Positions 1-6,703 are shown, counted from the stretch's first letter. The stretch is DNA of 7,377 nucleotides from Micavibrio sp. (GCA_027066695.1 JAMONE010000203.1:1-7377), one strand, 5' to 3'. Notes: a model not told the origin generated them from the letters alone. A program made the numbers and translations.

Positions 1-82
1 GCATATGCCCCATAAAGCGCGAGTAAATCTCCCATTGCTCGGACGTGGATTGTAGCTCATCTAAATATGGTAGAGTAATCAT
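1..82 (-). CDS. 5' end of an unrecognised protein gene (partial)
   Basis: Only the first 27 codons are present; the gene leaves the window at base 1. The start is an ATG at 82 (reading leftwards) with a clear Shine-Dalgarno AGGGAG at 95-90, seven bases upstream, which is what makes this a believable gene rather than a chance ORF. The visible peptide begins MITLPYLDELQSTSEQW and continues EIYSRFMGHM. It is not a signal peptide or membrane segment and looks like the soluble, partly acidic N-terminus of a cytoplasmic protein. I do not recognise the family. It is divergent from nth, so the 234 bases between the two starts should hold promoters for both, although I could not identify convincing -35/-10 pairs there. 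Confidence 0.6.
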   Translation of the reverse strand, partial: MITLPYLDELQSTSEQWEIYSRFMGHM

Positions 83-316
83 ATTAAATCTCCCTTGCTT
101 ATTTCCCTTATATAGAACAAGCATGGAGGCTATTATTTAACGAAAGCTTAACAACGCTATTTTGAAACAAAAAACATGGTTTTTACTGTGGATAAGCAAG
201 CTGTCGTAACTTAAACTGAACAATCTCATCCTAAAAGGCACTATTATTTTCTAAGGAGGCTTTAATTTTTGCAATAACATCAGGTTATAAAATCATTGTA
301 TGATGGGAAGTCTACT

Positions 317-949
317 ATGAAAAAAGAAAATATCCATGAGTTTTTTAAACGCTTACAAGCTGATAATCCTGATCCAAAAAGTGATTTGGAATACACGAAC
401 CCATATACCTTGCTTGTTGCGGTGGTGCTGTCGGCGCAATCTACGGATAAAGGTGTTAACAAAGCTACTCGCGCATTATTTGCTTATGTCGATACACCGC
501 AGAAAATGCTGGATTTAGGGCTTGATAGCTTAAAAAACCATATAAAAACTATCGGGCTTTATAACAACAAAGCCAAGAATATTATCGCCCTATCGGAAAG
601 TATTATCCGCGATTTTGACGGGCAAGTGCCTGATACTCGCGAGGATTTAATGTCTTTGGCGGGCGTTGGGCGTAAAACAGCAAATGTAGTGCTTAACATT
701 GTGTTTAAGCAGCCGACTATGGCTGTAGACACTCATATTTTCCGCGTCTCAAACCGCACAGACTTAGCCAAAGGAAAAAACCCTGATGCAGTAGAAGCCG
801 CGCTTTTAAAGGCCGTTCCCGAAGAATTTTCCCTGCCTGCGCATCACTGGCTTATATTGCTTGGGCGCTATACTTGCAAAGCCAGATCCCCCGAATGCAC
901 TAAATGCATTGTTGCAGATTTATGCGCATTTAAAGAGAAAATTATTTAG
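317..949 (+). CDS. nth: Endonuclease III (DNA glycosylase/AP lyase)
   Basis: Base-excision repair enzyme that removes oxidised pyrimidines from DNA and nicks the resulting abasic site. The 210-residue product matches the usual length (E. coli Nth is 211). The helix-hairpin-helix with catalytic lysine is at about 112-122 (LAGVGRKTANVV, Lys120). The catalytic aspartate is Asp138 in VDTHIFRV. The C-terminal [4Fe-4S] loop is Cys187-X6-Cys194-X2-Cys197-X5-Cys203. These positions equal the E. coli numbering when translation starts at ATG 317, preceded by GGGAAG at 305-310; an in-frame TTG at 296 would add seven residues but has no ribosome site. The gene converges on rseP, and the two reading frames overlap by 8 bases. 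All key residues are intact, so it should be active. Function is very secure; only the start is a choice. Confidence 0.97.
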   Translation: MKKENIHEFFKRLQADNPDPKSDLEYTNPYTLLVAVVLSAQSTDKGVNKATRALFAYVDTPQKMLDLGLDSLKNHIKTIGLYNNKAKNIIALSESIIRDFDGQVPDTREDLMSLAGVGRKTANVVLNIVFKQPTMAVDTHIFRVSNRTDLAKGKNPDAVEAALLKAVPEEFSLPAHHWLILLGRYTCKARSPECTKCIVADLCAFKEKII

Positions 950-2357
950 CATCTGTATCAGTAAGCATAGAAGCCAAATCATTGAGATTAGCAAAAACCA
1001 TAAGCCCTATCAAAAACAACATCCCTATTATCATCGATATATCTTGAACACGTGAGGAAGCAGTCTTGCCTGCTATTGCTTCATATAAAATAAACACCAA
1101 ATACCCGCCATCAAGCACAGGTATCGGCAATAAATTAACCATAGCAATCATCAAGGAAAAACCTGCAACAAAAATCAAATAATCATAAATTCCTGCTTTT
1201 GCCGCTTTTGCCGTATATTGACTAATTTTTCCAACACCGCCTAAAACAGCATCTTCATTATTACGTCCCTTATAAATCGCTTCTATTATTTTATATGAAT
1301 CAACAACGCCTTCCTTCATTAAAAATGCAGAACGCTTTAACGCCTCAAACACACCCAAACGCAGGAAAAATTTATCATCAGGATCAATAAGCCACGCGCG
1401 CTCATAATCTACATCATCAGGGTCATCTAAATGCGTGTTTAAAGCCGAATCAAATTTCATCAGGAATATATCTACTTTTTCAATGCTCATTCCTTTAAAT
1501 GGAATGCCAATGCGAATTTCCTTGTCCATATTTTGCAAAAACAGCTCTCTGGCTTTATCAGGTTCATCTTCTGTCAAAACCCCCTCGATAGAGCTCATCT
1601 CATCAAATTTAATAGCCCTCATTCGCAACATTCCTGTTTGACCATGATTAAGCTCAACACCTTTTTTATTGATATATTCAATGCGCTTTGCAGTAAAATT
1701 CTTATACATAACCTCACCATTACGAATAATTTTATATTCATGCTCAACCGCAGGATCTTCATACCATGTAAGGTCATAAACATCTTCAAGACGGCGGATT
1801 TTTTCCCCGTCCATATCCACTAATTCATCACCAATCTTTATTCCCGCTTTATAAGATGCACTATCCACAACAACAGAGTTAATAACCAACGTCTTTGATT
1901 TTTGACCATATGTAGAAAAAAGCACTGCAAAAATAAGAAAAGTCAGCAAAAGATTTATCCCCGGCCCTGCCGCAATAATAAAAGCTCGCTGCCATATATT
2001 TTTTGTGCAAAAAGAGACTTTTAGCTCATCCGCACTAAGTGTTCTTTCGCAATTATTTTCATGATCCCAGACAATAGGTTTATTTACATCAACATCACCA
2101 AACAGCTTAACAAAGCCACCAATTGGTAAAATACAAACAGACCAGCGAGTTTTAAACGGCTCTTTTCCGCCAAAACCAAAAATCTCTTTACCAAATCCAA
2201 AAGCAAATGTTTCAACATGAACTTTACACAAACGCGCCGCAATATAATGGCCAAACTCATGAACATTAATTACAATCGCCAGCGTTACGATGAACATAAC
2301 CCCAAAGAAGAATATCTCTTCCGTAGCGCCTTGAAGTGAGAGTGATATAAAATCCAT
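942..2357 (-). CDS. rseP: RseP-type site-2 intramembrane zinc metalloprotease (M50)
   Basis: Inner-membrane protease that cuts substrates such as anti-sigma factors inside the membrane during envelope stress signalling. Predicted 471 residues. The first membrane segment (about 15-33) carries the zinc motif HEFGH (His33, Glu34, His37). A second hydrophobic stretch with GPGINLLLTF lies at about 124-149. One PDZ-like domain lies at about 155-215 (SYKAGIKIGDELVDMDGEKI). The third zinc ligand is in NLLPIPVLDGG (Asp416) within a membrane segment, and a final membrane segment spans about 433-453. Between the PDZ domain and the conserved GGVGKISQ (about 373-380) lies an unusually long acidic stretch (about 216-340, with DDPDDVDYE). 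Single-PDZ alphaproteobacterial homologues are nearer 400 residues as I recall. The usual dxr/bamA neighbours are absent. The start ATG has only a weak GGAT ribosome site. Confidence 0.93.
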   Translation of the reverse strand: MDFISLSLQGATEEIFFFGVMFIVTLAIVINVHEFGHYIAARLCKVHVETFAFGFGKEIFGFGGKEPFKTRWSVCILPIGGFVKLFGDVDVNKPIVWDHENNCERTLSADELKVSFCTKNIWQRAFIIAAGPGINLLLTFLIFAVLFSTYGQKSKTLVINSVVVDSASYKAGIKIGDELVDMDGEKIRRLEDVYDLTWYEDPAVEHEYKIIRNGEVMYKNFTAKRIEYINKKGVELNHGQTGMLRMRAIKFDEMSSIEGVLTEDEPDKARELFLQNMDKEIRIGIPFKGMSIEKVDIFLMKFDSALNTHLDDPDDVDYERAWLIDPDDKFFLRLGVFEALKRSAFLMKEGVVDSYKIIEAIYKGRNNEDAVLGGVGKISQYTAKAAKAGIYDYLIFVAGFSLMIAMVNLLPIPVLDGGYLVFILYEAIAGKTASSRVQDISMIIGMLFLIGLMVFANLNDLASMLTDTDAK

Positions 2358-2410
2358 AAAATATCCAGTTAGTAATAATAATCGCTAAACAATAACTATA
2401 ACATATATAA

Positions 2411-2438
2411 AAAAGCCAAGCATCAAAGCTCGGCTTTT
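2411..2438 (-). terminator. Intrinsic terminator downstream of the bactofilin gene
   Basis: An 11-bp stem (AAAAGCCGAGC with GCTTGGCTTTT on the minus strand, one G-T pair) encloses a six-base loop and runs into a T-rich tract on the minus strand. It lies about 100 bases after the bactofilin stop and about 55 bases before the rseP start, so it should end the bactofilin transcript and separate it from rseP. Because the stem begins with A's and ends with T's it could act in both directions, but no plus-strand gene needs it. rseP must then be expressed from the 53 bases that remain, or by readthrough. Confidence 0.8.
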
Positions 2439-2507
2439 ATAATTATATATAAGTCTTCAGGGGTAAGGCAAATTATAACCCACGCACTTAAAAATTATTC
2501 TCCCAAA

Positions 2508-2524
2508 AGTTGGTTTAACCAACT
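2508..2524 (-). terminator. Small hairpin just after the bactofilin stop, possible weak terminator
   Basis: A perfect 17-base inverted repeat, AGTTGGTT-T-AACCAACT, starts 12 bases beyond the bactofilin stop codon. In the minus direction it is followed by TTTTGGG, a short T-run. It may be a weak terminator or a 3'-end stabilising stem acting ahead of the stronger terminator further downstream. The structure is certain; the role is inferred. Confidence 0.45.
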
Positions 2525-2536
2525 ATACAGGAAAAA

Positions 2537-3397
2537 TTAATATGCACGCGCCTTTGAAAACAAACCACTTTCTGTGTTCGCAGGCTCCCTGTTATCCTTT
2601 TTTGATGTCAGATCTTTCGCCTTCGCCATAGTCGAGGCATCGCTTCCAGCGCGGTATCTATCAACACTTTTAGGGTCTACTGCGCTTTTAAGAGGTGTCA
2701 TACGACCATCAAGCATCGCGCCCGCCTCTACTTCAAGCTCACGGTAAGCAATAGAGCCTGTAACCATGCCAGTTGATTTTATAGTAAGGCGACCATTTAC
2801 AGTAACATCACCTTCAAAGCGACCAGCAATTGTTGCTTCTTCGATTTCAACTGTGCCATAGAACACACCGCTTTCAGCGATTTCAAGTATTTTTGCGCCC
2901 TTAAGAGCAGCTTCCACTGTACCTTCAACCATCAAACGGTCACAAGCATCAATTTCACCTGACATATTAATGCCACGGCCTATTGTCAATGTACGGTCAT
3001 TACCGCTATATGCCTCTTGAGATTGTGGCGCAGTATATGAAGAACCTGAAGATGCATAAGGTGATGATGAACCACCAGCATAACCAACAGAAGAACGTGA
3101 AGAAGTCGGTTGATATGATGCTCCTCTTGGAGTTTCGCTATTACGCTCTTCGGCTTCTCTTGAATATTTATTCGCTGTTACTGGTGCTTCTTCTCTTGCT
3201 TTCATCGTATTTATCTCTTCCTGTGTTTTAGATTGACTACGTCCATATGAGCGTTCTTGCTTTTCACTCATGGCATCTGATTTTTCTTGCTTAACCGCGC
3301 CAGATAATTGACGCGTGTCTTCTTTATATCCTTTATCGGATTCTTGCATTGGGCTTTGTCCAGCTCCCTGAACTTCTGATTTGACTCGATGAAACAT
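2537..3397 (-). CDS. Bactofilin-family cytoskeletal protein with long disordered N-terminus
   Basis: Bactofilins (DUF583) polymerise without nucleotide into filaments that scaffold cell-envelope enzymes, stalks or polar structures. The core beta-helical domain is at about residues 134-236 of 286, recognised by a regular glycine/valine beta pattern: LTIGRGINMSGEIDACDRLM, then VEGTVEAALKGAKILEI, GTVEIEEATIAGRFEGDV and GSIAYRELEVEAGAMLDG. It is flanked by about 130 N-terminal residues rich in Ser, Gln, Glu and Lys with no predicted fold, including a Ser/Tyr/Gly tract at about 92-135, and by a basic 50-residue tail. I chose ATG 3397 because GGAAAGG lies 11 bases upstream; a GTG at 3409 would add four residues but overlaps that site. 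The gene follows uvrC on the same strand after 216 bases and seems to have its own promoter. The specific process it serves cannot be told from sequence. Confidence 0.88.
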   Translation of the reverse strand: MFHRVKSEVQGAGQSPMQESDKGYKEDTRQLSGAVKQEKSDAMSEKQERSYGRSQSKTQEEINTMKAREEAPVTANKYSREAEERNSETPRGASYQPTSSRSSVGYAGGSSSPYASSGSSYTAPQSQEAYSGNDRTLTIGRGINMSGEIDACDRLMVEGTVEAALKGAKILEIAESGVFYGTVEIEEATIAGRFEGDVTVNGRLTIKSTGMVTGSIAYRELEVEAGAMLDGRMTPLKSAVDPKSVDRYRAGSDASTMAKAKDLTSKKDNREPANTESGLFSKARAY

Positions 3398-3420
3398 TTT
3401 TTCAAGCACCTTTCCATAAG

Positions 3421-3426
3421 ATTATA
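3421..3426 (-). promoter_or_regulatory. Probable -10 element of the bactofilin promoter
   Basis: A perfect TATAAT reads leftwards here. Transcription would begin around 3414-3417, giving a leader of roughly 17-20 bases that contains GGAAAGG before ATG 3397; this fits the chosen start. No good -35 box sits at 16-18 bases: the best match, TTGTGA (3446-3441), is only 14 bases away. The promoter may therefore depend on an activator or be intrinsically weak. Confidence 0.55.
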
Positions 3427-3435
3427 GAGTCCAGC

Positions 3436-3454
3436 GTACATCACAAATATGTAC
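3436..3454. promoter_or_regulatory. Operator-like inverted repeat upstream of the bactofilin gene
   Basis: GTACAT and ATGTAC are perfect six-base arms separated by seven bases (19 bases in all). The repeat covers the place where the -35 region of the bactofilin promoter should be and begins 10 bases upstream of TATAAT. Arm length, spacing and position are those of a dimeric regulator site. No regulator gene lies in the window, so the identity of any binding protein is unknown. A six-base repeat can occur by chance. Confidence 0.4.
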
Positions 3455-3613
3455 ACCAAATTTTTAATTAACTATGACTGATTGGAAAGAAAGATAACAT
3501 GGTGATATGGGGGCTGCAAGATATGATTCTAAGTTTTCCCCAAACAAAATATATCATTTTGATTCAACACAATTTTAATTTTTTGTTCTTATTTTATGCA
3601 AAGGATTAAGGTG

Positions 3614-5443
3614 TTAATGAAAATAATCATATATCTTTTTTGCCAAAGATTTAGACACCCCATCAACCTTTTCTAATCCATCAACTGACGCGCTTTGCAC
3701 TGCTTTAGCCGAACCAAAATGCATCAACAAAGCCTTTTTCCTCTTTGCGCCGATGCCCGAAATATTATCAAGCGGTGAAGCGGTGAATGCTTTTGCCCTA
3801 CGCGCGCGATGCGATCCGATAGCAAAGCGATGCGCCTCATCACGTAATCTTTGCAAATAATGCAGCGCAGGATCATTCATAGGAAGCTGAAACATTTCAC
3901 GGCCAAGCATGAAGAATTTCTCACGCCCCGCATTTCTATCCGCGCCCTTTGCAATAGCAACTAAAGTTAGCTGATTTAAAATTCCAAGCTCCTCAAGCAC
4001 CTCTTTACACGCGCTAAGCTGCCCTGCTCCACCATCGATGAGAAGCAAATCAGGCCAGTTTTCGGCCTCGAACCCGTTCTTAAAACGCCGCGATAAAACC
4101 TCACGCATCATCGCATAATCATCGCCCTTGCCCGCTTGTTTAATATTAAATTTACGGTAGGATTTCTTTTGAAACCCTTCCTCACCTTCAACAATCATCG
4201 CTCCAACCATATTTGTTCCTGATATATGACTATTATCATAAACCTCGATGCGGCGCGGGGTTTCATCCATATCAAACAACCCCGCAATATTAGTGCGCAT
4301 TTTCAACCGCGTGTCAGAAAGGGCTAAATACCGAGTTAAAGCCTGCTGCGCATTATTAAGCGCAAAATCCATAGCACGCTTATATTTCCCTCGTTTGGGA
4401 AGCACAATATTAATAGACAAAGCCTCCTCCAACAAAAATTTGCCTTGCATAGCTTCATTAACTATTACGTTCTTGGGTGGCGGTTTATTTTGATAAAACT
4501 GCGCAATAAATGCACTAAAAATAGCGTCTACACATTCGTTTTTATCATGCCGAGGAAAATACGACCTGTTCCCCAAATTTTGCCCCGAGCGATAAAAAAA
4601 CACCTGAACACAGCTTATTCCATCACTTTGAGTAAGCGCGATAACATCACAATCATCTATATCACTATTCATATCATGCTTTGCCTGAATAGATGTAAGC
4701 GCGGCAATACGATCACGAATAAAAGCGGCGCTTTCATAGTCCATTTGCTCACTAGCCCTGCTCATTTCCGCACTTAAACGCTCTTGAACAGCGCGACTTT
4801 TCCCTTGCATAAAGTCCTGCGCTCCCTTTATTTGCTGAGCATATTCTTCTACGCGGATTTTACCAGCGCACGGCGCAGAACAACGCTTTATATGATATTG
4901 CAAACAAGGCCGCTTGCGATTCTTAAAATAGCTATCACTACAATTCCTAAGCAAAAAAGCACGTTGCAGCAAAGAGATAACCCTATTCACATCGCCAGCA
5001 TTTGGGAATGGGCCAAAATATTGTCCACTTATAGTTTTCGCTCCACGATGTTTAATAATTTGCGGAAATTCATGATCTTGCTTCAATAGAATATGAGGAA
5101 AAGATTTATCATCACGAAGCAATATATTAAATCGCGGCTTATATTTCTTAATTAAATTAGCCTCTAAAATAAGCGCGTCGGCCTCGGTATGAGTATTAAT
5201 AAACTCCATCTTTGAAGTCATGCTTACCATGCGCTTTAATCTGTCTGGCAGTTTCTCGAAATGAGTATATGAAGCCACGCGGCTTTTTAATGCCTTTGCT
5301 TTACCAACGTATAAAACCTCATCCTCATCTGATATCATTCGATACACACCCGAGCTAAGGGGAAGGGATTTCAAATACCCTCCTATAGTTTGCACGCCGC
5401 GCGTTATTGATGATAATTCTTTTCTATCCATATATGATATCAT
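3614..5443 (-). CDS. uvrC: UvrABC excinuclease subunit C
   Basis: Makes both incisions around a lesion in nucleotide excision repair, acting with UvrA and UvrB. The product has 609 residues (E. coli 610). In order: GIY-YIG nuclease at about 31-107 (GVYRM, LYVGKAK); four conserved cysteines 168, 180, 188 and 192 with the same spacing as the E. coli Fe-S ligands; UvrB-binding UVR motif at about 219-254 (MDYESAAFIRDRI); RNase-H-like 5' nuclease with Asp403 (VYDNSH), GDDYA (441), Asp470 (LLIDGGAGQL) and His538 (RDEAHRFAIGSHR); and tandem helix-hairpin-helix at about 556-608. All catalytic sites are intact. The start is uncertain: ATG 5443 lacks a clear ribosome site, and an in-frame ATG at 5431 would remove only four residues. 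It is divergent from the pentapeptide gene and followed by the bactofilin gene on the same strand. Confidence 0.97.
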   Translation of the reverse strand: MISYMDRKELSSITRGVQTIGGYLKSLPLSSGVYRMISDEDEVLYVGKAKALKSRVASYTHFEKLPDRLKRMVSMTSKMEFINTHTEADALILEANLIKKYKPRFNILLRDDKSFPHILLKQDHEFPQIIKHRGAKTISGQYFGPFPNAGDVNRVISLLQRAFLLRNCSDSYFKNRKRPCLQYHIKRCSAPCAGKIRVEEYAQQIKGAQDFMQGKSRAVQERLSAEMSRASEQMDYESAAFIRDRIAALTSIQAKHDMNSDIDDCDVIALTQSDGISCVQVFFYRSGQNLGNRSYFPRHDKNECVDAIFSAFIAQFYQNKPPPKNVIVNEAMQGKFLLEEALSINIVLPKRGKYKRAMDFALNNAQQALTRYLALSDTRLKMRTNIAGLFDMDETPRRIEVYDNSHISGTNMVGAMIVEGEEGFQKKSYRKFNIKQAGKGDDYAMMREVLSRRFKNGFEAENWPDLLLIDGGAGQLSACKEVLEELGILNQLTLVAIAKGADRNAGREKFFMLGREMFQLPMNDPALHYLQRLRDEAHRFAIGSHRARRAKAFTASPLDNISGIGAKRKKALLMHFGSAKAVQSASVDGLEKVDGVSKSLAKKIYDYFH

Positions 5444-5630
5444 CCATAATTATCAAAGCATGTCGATAACAAAAAACTACAGGTTAATTGATTATCCAGC
5501 AACATCAACCACAACGATACTATCCTAAAGTATGCTATCTAATGAAAATAAAACCTATAGTTAACATACTGTTTTTAAACACCTTGAGATTAAATCAACT
5601 TAAAATATAGTAATTAATACGAAAAGTTAT

Positions 5631-5659
5631 TTGACAAAAACTTAGCCTATGTAAATTAT
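5631..5659 (+). promoter_or_regulatory. Sigma70-type promoter of the pentapeptide-repeat gene
   Basis: A perfect -35 box TTGACA (5631-5636) is followed after 17 bases by AATTAT (5654-5659, four of six consensus bases); ATTATA one base further on is an alternative. This would start transcription near 5666, leaving a leader of about 29 bases with a strong Shine-Dalgarno AGGGGG at 5682-5687, seven bases before the ATG. It is the most consensus-like -35 in the window and suggests constitutive, appreciable expression. Confidence 0.7.
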
Positions 5660-5694
5660 ACGCTTGTGTGTAATTAATTTTAGGGGGAAATAAC

Positions 5695-6357
5695 ATGAAC
5701 TTTTTCATGATCAAAAATCATACAAACAACACTGAAATCTTTTCAGGGTACTACCTATCATTTATTGAATGCATAGAAGATGCTGTTAATAAAAACATTG
5801 ATCTAACATATATAGATTTAAAGAATAAAAATCTATCTAATGCAAGCTTAGATAGCGCAAATATGTCAGGAGCATTACTAAGCGGAGCAAATCTAACTGG
5901 CGCAAATCTATCCGAAGCAAATTTAGAAGAATCCATATTCTACAACTGCTCACTTTATAACACATGCCTATCCTATTCAAATTTAAAGGGCTGTGATTTT
6001 AGAAATGCAAATTTTGGAGCAACCTTAATAGAAGGATCGGATATACAAGAATGTATATTCTCAACTCTATCATGCTTTGATCTCGATTTTTATTTCACAG
6101 AGAATATGGATGGATGCCTATTCGCATCCGCAGACGGTGCATTGCATAAAATGTCCAAAAGCCCTGTAATACTTAAAGGCTTCTTGAATAACCACATAAT
6201 CATACTCGATAATACCGTTAAGATAGGTGCAAAAACATTTCCAAGGGAAATCCTACCAAAGTTAATACAAATGCTATCATCCCATGCACTGCCAGCATTA
6301 GTAAATGACAATAACATTCCTTACGATAATTTAAATAATACTAAAAATATTGCGTAA
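5695..6357 (+). CDS. Pentapeptide-repeat protein with a non-repeat C-terminal domain
   Basis: A 220-residue protein without signal peptide or membrane segment. Residues 1-36 form a mixed N-terminal segment (SGYYLSFIECIEDAVNKNID). Residues about 37-122 are roughly 17 tandem pentapeptides of the A(N/D)LXX type, clearest in LLSGANLTGANLSEANLEES, folding as about four coils of a right-handed square beta-helix. Residues about 123-220 are not repetitive (SPVILKGFLNNHIIILDN, VKIGAKTFPREI). This three-part arrangement recalls small phage and bacterial pentapeptide proteins, but that is from memory. It is much shorter in repeats than Qnr-type gyrase protectors, so gyrase protection should not be assumed. 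Six cysteines lie between 85 and 141. The gene is AT-rich: 18 of 60 bases at 5701-5760 are G or C, against 31 of 60 in hisG at 6961-7020. It stands alone with its own promoter and ribosome site. Function unknown. Confidence 0.85.
   Translation: MNFFMIKNHTNNTEIFSGYYLSFIECIEDAVNKNIDLTYIDLKNKNLSNASLDSANMSGALLSGANLTGANLSEANLEESIFYNCSLYNTCLSYSNLKGCDFRNANFGATLIEGSDIQECIFSTLSCFDLDFYFTENMDGCLFASADGALHKMSKSPVILKGFLNNHIIILDNTVKIGAKTFPREILPKLIQMLSSHALPALVNDNNIPYDNLNNTKNIA
5842..5931 (+). repeat. 15-base periodic repeat encoding the pentapeptides
   Basis: GCAAAT or a close variant recurs exactly every 15 bases at 5842, 5857, 5872, 5887, 5902 and 5917, within the pentapeptide gene. The period matches five codons, and the copies at 5887 and 5902 are similar over most of their length, suggesting fairly recent internal duplication of repeat units. 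Confidence 0.75.
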
Positions 6358-6362
6358 AAATA

Positions 6363-6412
6363 TATATAGTCTGGTTATCTATGTTGCATATCATTCATAA
6401 CTAGACTATATA
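6363..6412. repeat. Long inverted repeat (16-bp arms) between pentapeptide gene and tRNA-Leu
   Basis: Arms 6363-6378 and 6397-6412 are complementary over 16 bases with a single G-T pair, around an 18-base loop. It starts six bases after the pentapeptide stop codon. In the plus direction there is no T-tract after the stem, so it is not a textbook intrinsic terminator; in the minus direction it runs into TATTTTTACG. The right arm also overlaps the putative -35 of the tRNA promoter. It may form a 3'-end stem of the pentapeptide mRNA, impede transcription, or bind protein as DNA. Confidence 0.65.
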
Positions 6413-6430
6413 ACTCAAAATGCTTATAAA
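6402..6430 (+). promoter_or_regulatory. Probable promoter of tRNA-Leu
   Basis: TAGACT (6402-6407, four of six matches to TTGACA) is followed after 17 bases by TATAAA (6425-6430). Transcription would start near 6437, about 10 bases before the mature tRNA end. The -10 lies inside a short perfect inverted repeat, ATGCTT-ATA-AAGCAT (6420-6434). Confidence 0.45.
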
Positions 6431-6447
6431 GCATAAGTATGTCAGAG

Positions 6448-6533
6448 GGGCCCGTGGCGGAATGGTAGACGCTGCAGACTTAAAATCTGTTGTCCGTATG
6501 GACGTGCCGGTTCGAGCCCGGCCGGGCCCACCA
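6448..6533 (+). tRNA. tRNA-Leu (anticodon UAA)
   Basis: An 86-base cloverleaf including an encoded CCA end (6531-6533). Acceptor stem GGGCCCG (6448-6454) pairs perfectly with CGGGCCC (6523-6529), with discriminator A. The D arm is GCG/CGC (6457-6472). The anticodon stem GCAGA/TCTGT (6474-6490) holds anticodon TAA at 6481-6483. A long class II variable arm GTCC-GTAT-GGAC (6492-6503) confirms a leucine-type tRNA, and the T arm is GCCGG-TTCGAGC-CCGGC. It reads UUA codons, which are frequent in the AT-rich genes here (and UUG by wobble). There are no neighbouring tRNA genes. The sequence after CCA shows no integrase gene or second copy of the tRNA 3' end in this window. Confidence 0.97.
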
Positions 6534-6555
6534 TATCATACCCACCCCTATCAAT

Positions 6556-6585
6556 ATCGCCCAAAGCCTTGAACGGCTGGGCGAT
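6556..6585 (+). terminator. Probable intrinsic terminator of the tRNA-Leu transcript
   Basis: ATCGCCC (6556-6562) pairs with GGGCGAT (6579-6585), and inside it AGCC pairs with GGCT around a six-base loop, with a two-base AA bulge. It is followed by TTTAAT, a short T-run, 22 bases after the tRNA 3' end. Position and GC-rich stem fit a tRNA terminator, although the T-run is weak. Confidence 0.6.
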
Positions 6586-6703
6586 TTAATCTATGCTCAG
6601 CGCAAGAATATTACAAGGGTTCGATCGTCATTATGGATAATATTTTGTGACATAAAGGAAGTGATCTTAATATAGCAACGAAAGAAACTGTGGTTTGCGA
6701 CCC

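Noticed and set aside
170..220. A 12-codon frame starting ATGGTTTTTACT between the left-edge gene and nth
   Set aside because: No ribosome site and no recognisable peptide; most likely chance.
3545..3561. CAAAAT-ATATC-ATTTTG as a terminator for uvrC
   Set aside because: Six-base AT-rich arms with only a short T-run are too weak to call; the 3427-3613 gap otherwise shows no gene.
5529..5570. Inverted repeat AGTATG...CATACT with inner CTAT/ATAG upstream of the pentapeptide gene
   Set aside because: Imperfect, with a bulge and a long loop in AT-rich sequence; no transcript is expected to end there.
6607..6644. AATATTA/TAATATT repeat in the gap between tRNA-Leu and hisG
   Set aside because: Pure A/T arms with a 24-base loop, expected by chance in such sequence.
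6490..6675. 61-codon plus-strand frame overlapping the tRNA
   Set aside because: It begins inside the tRNA-Leu variable arm, runs through the terminator hairpin, and has no ribosome site.
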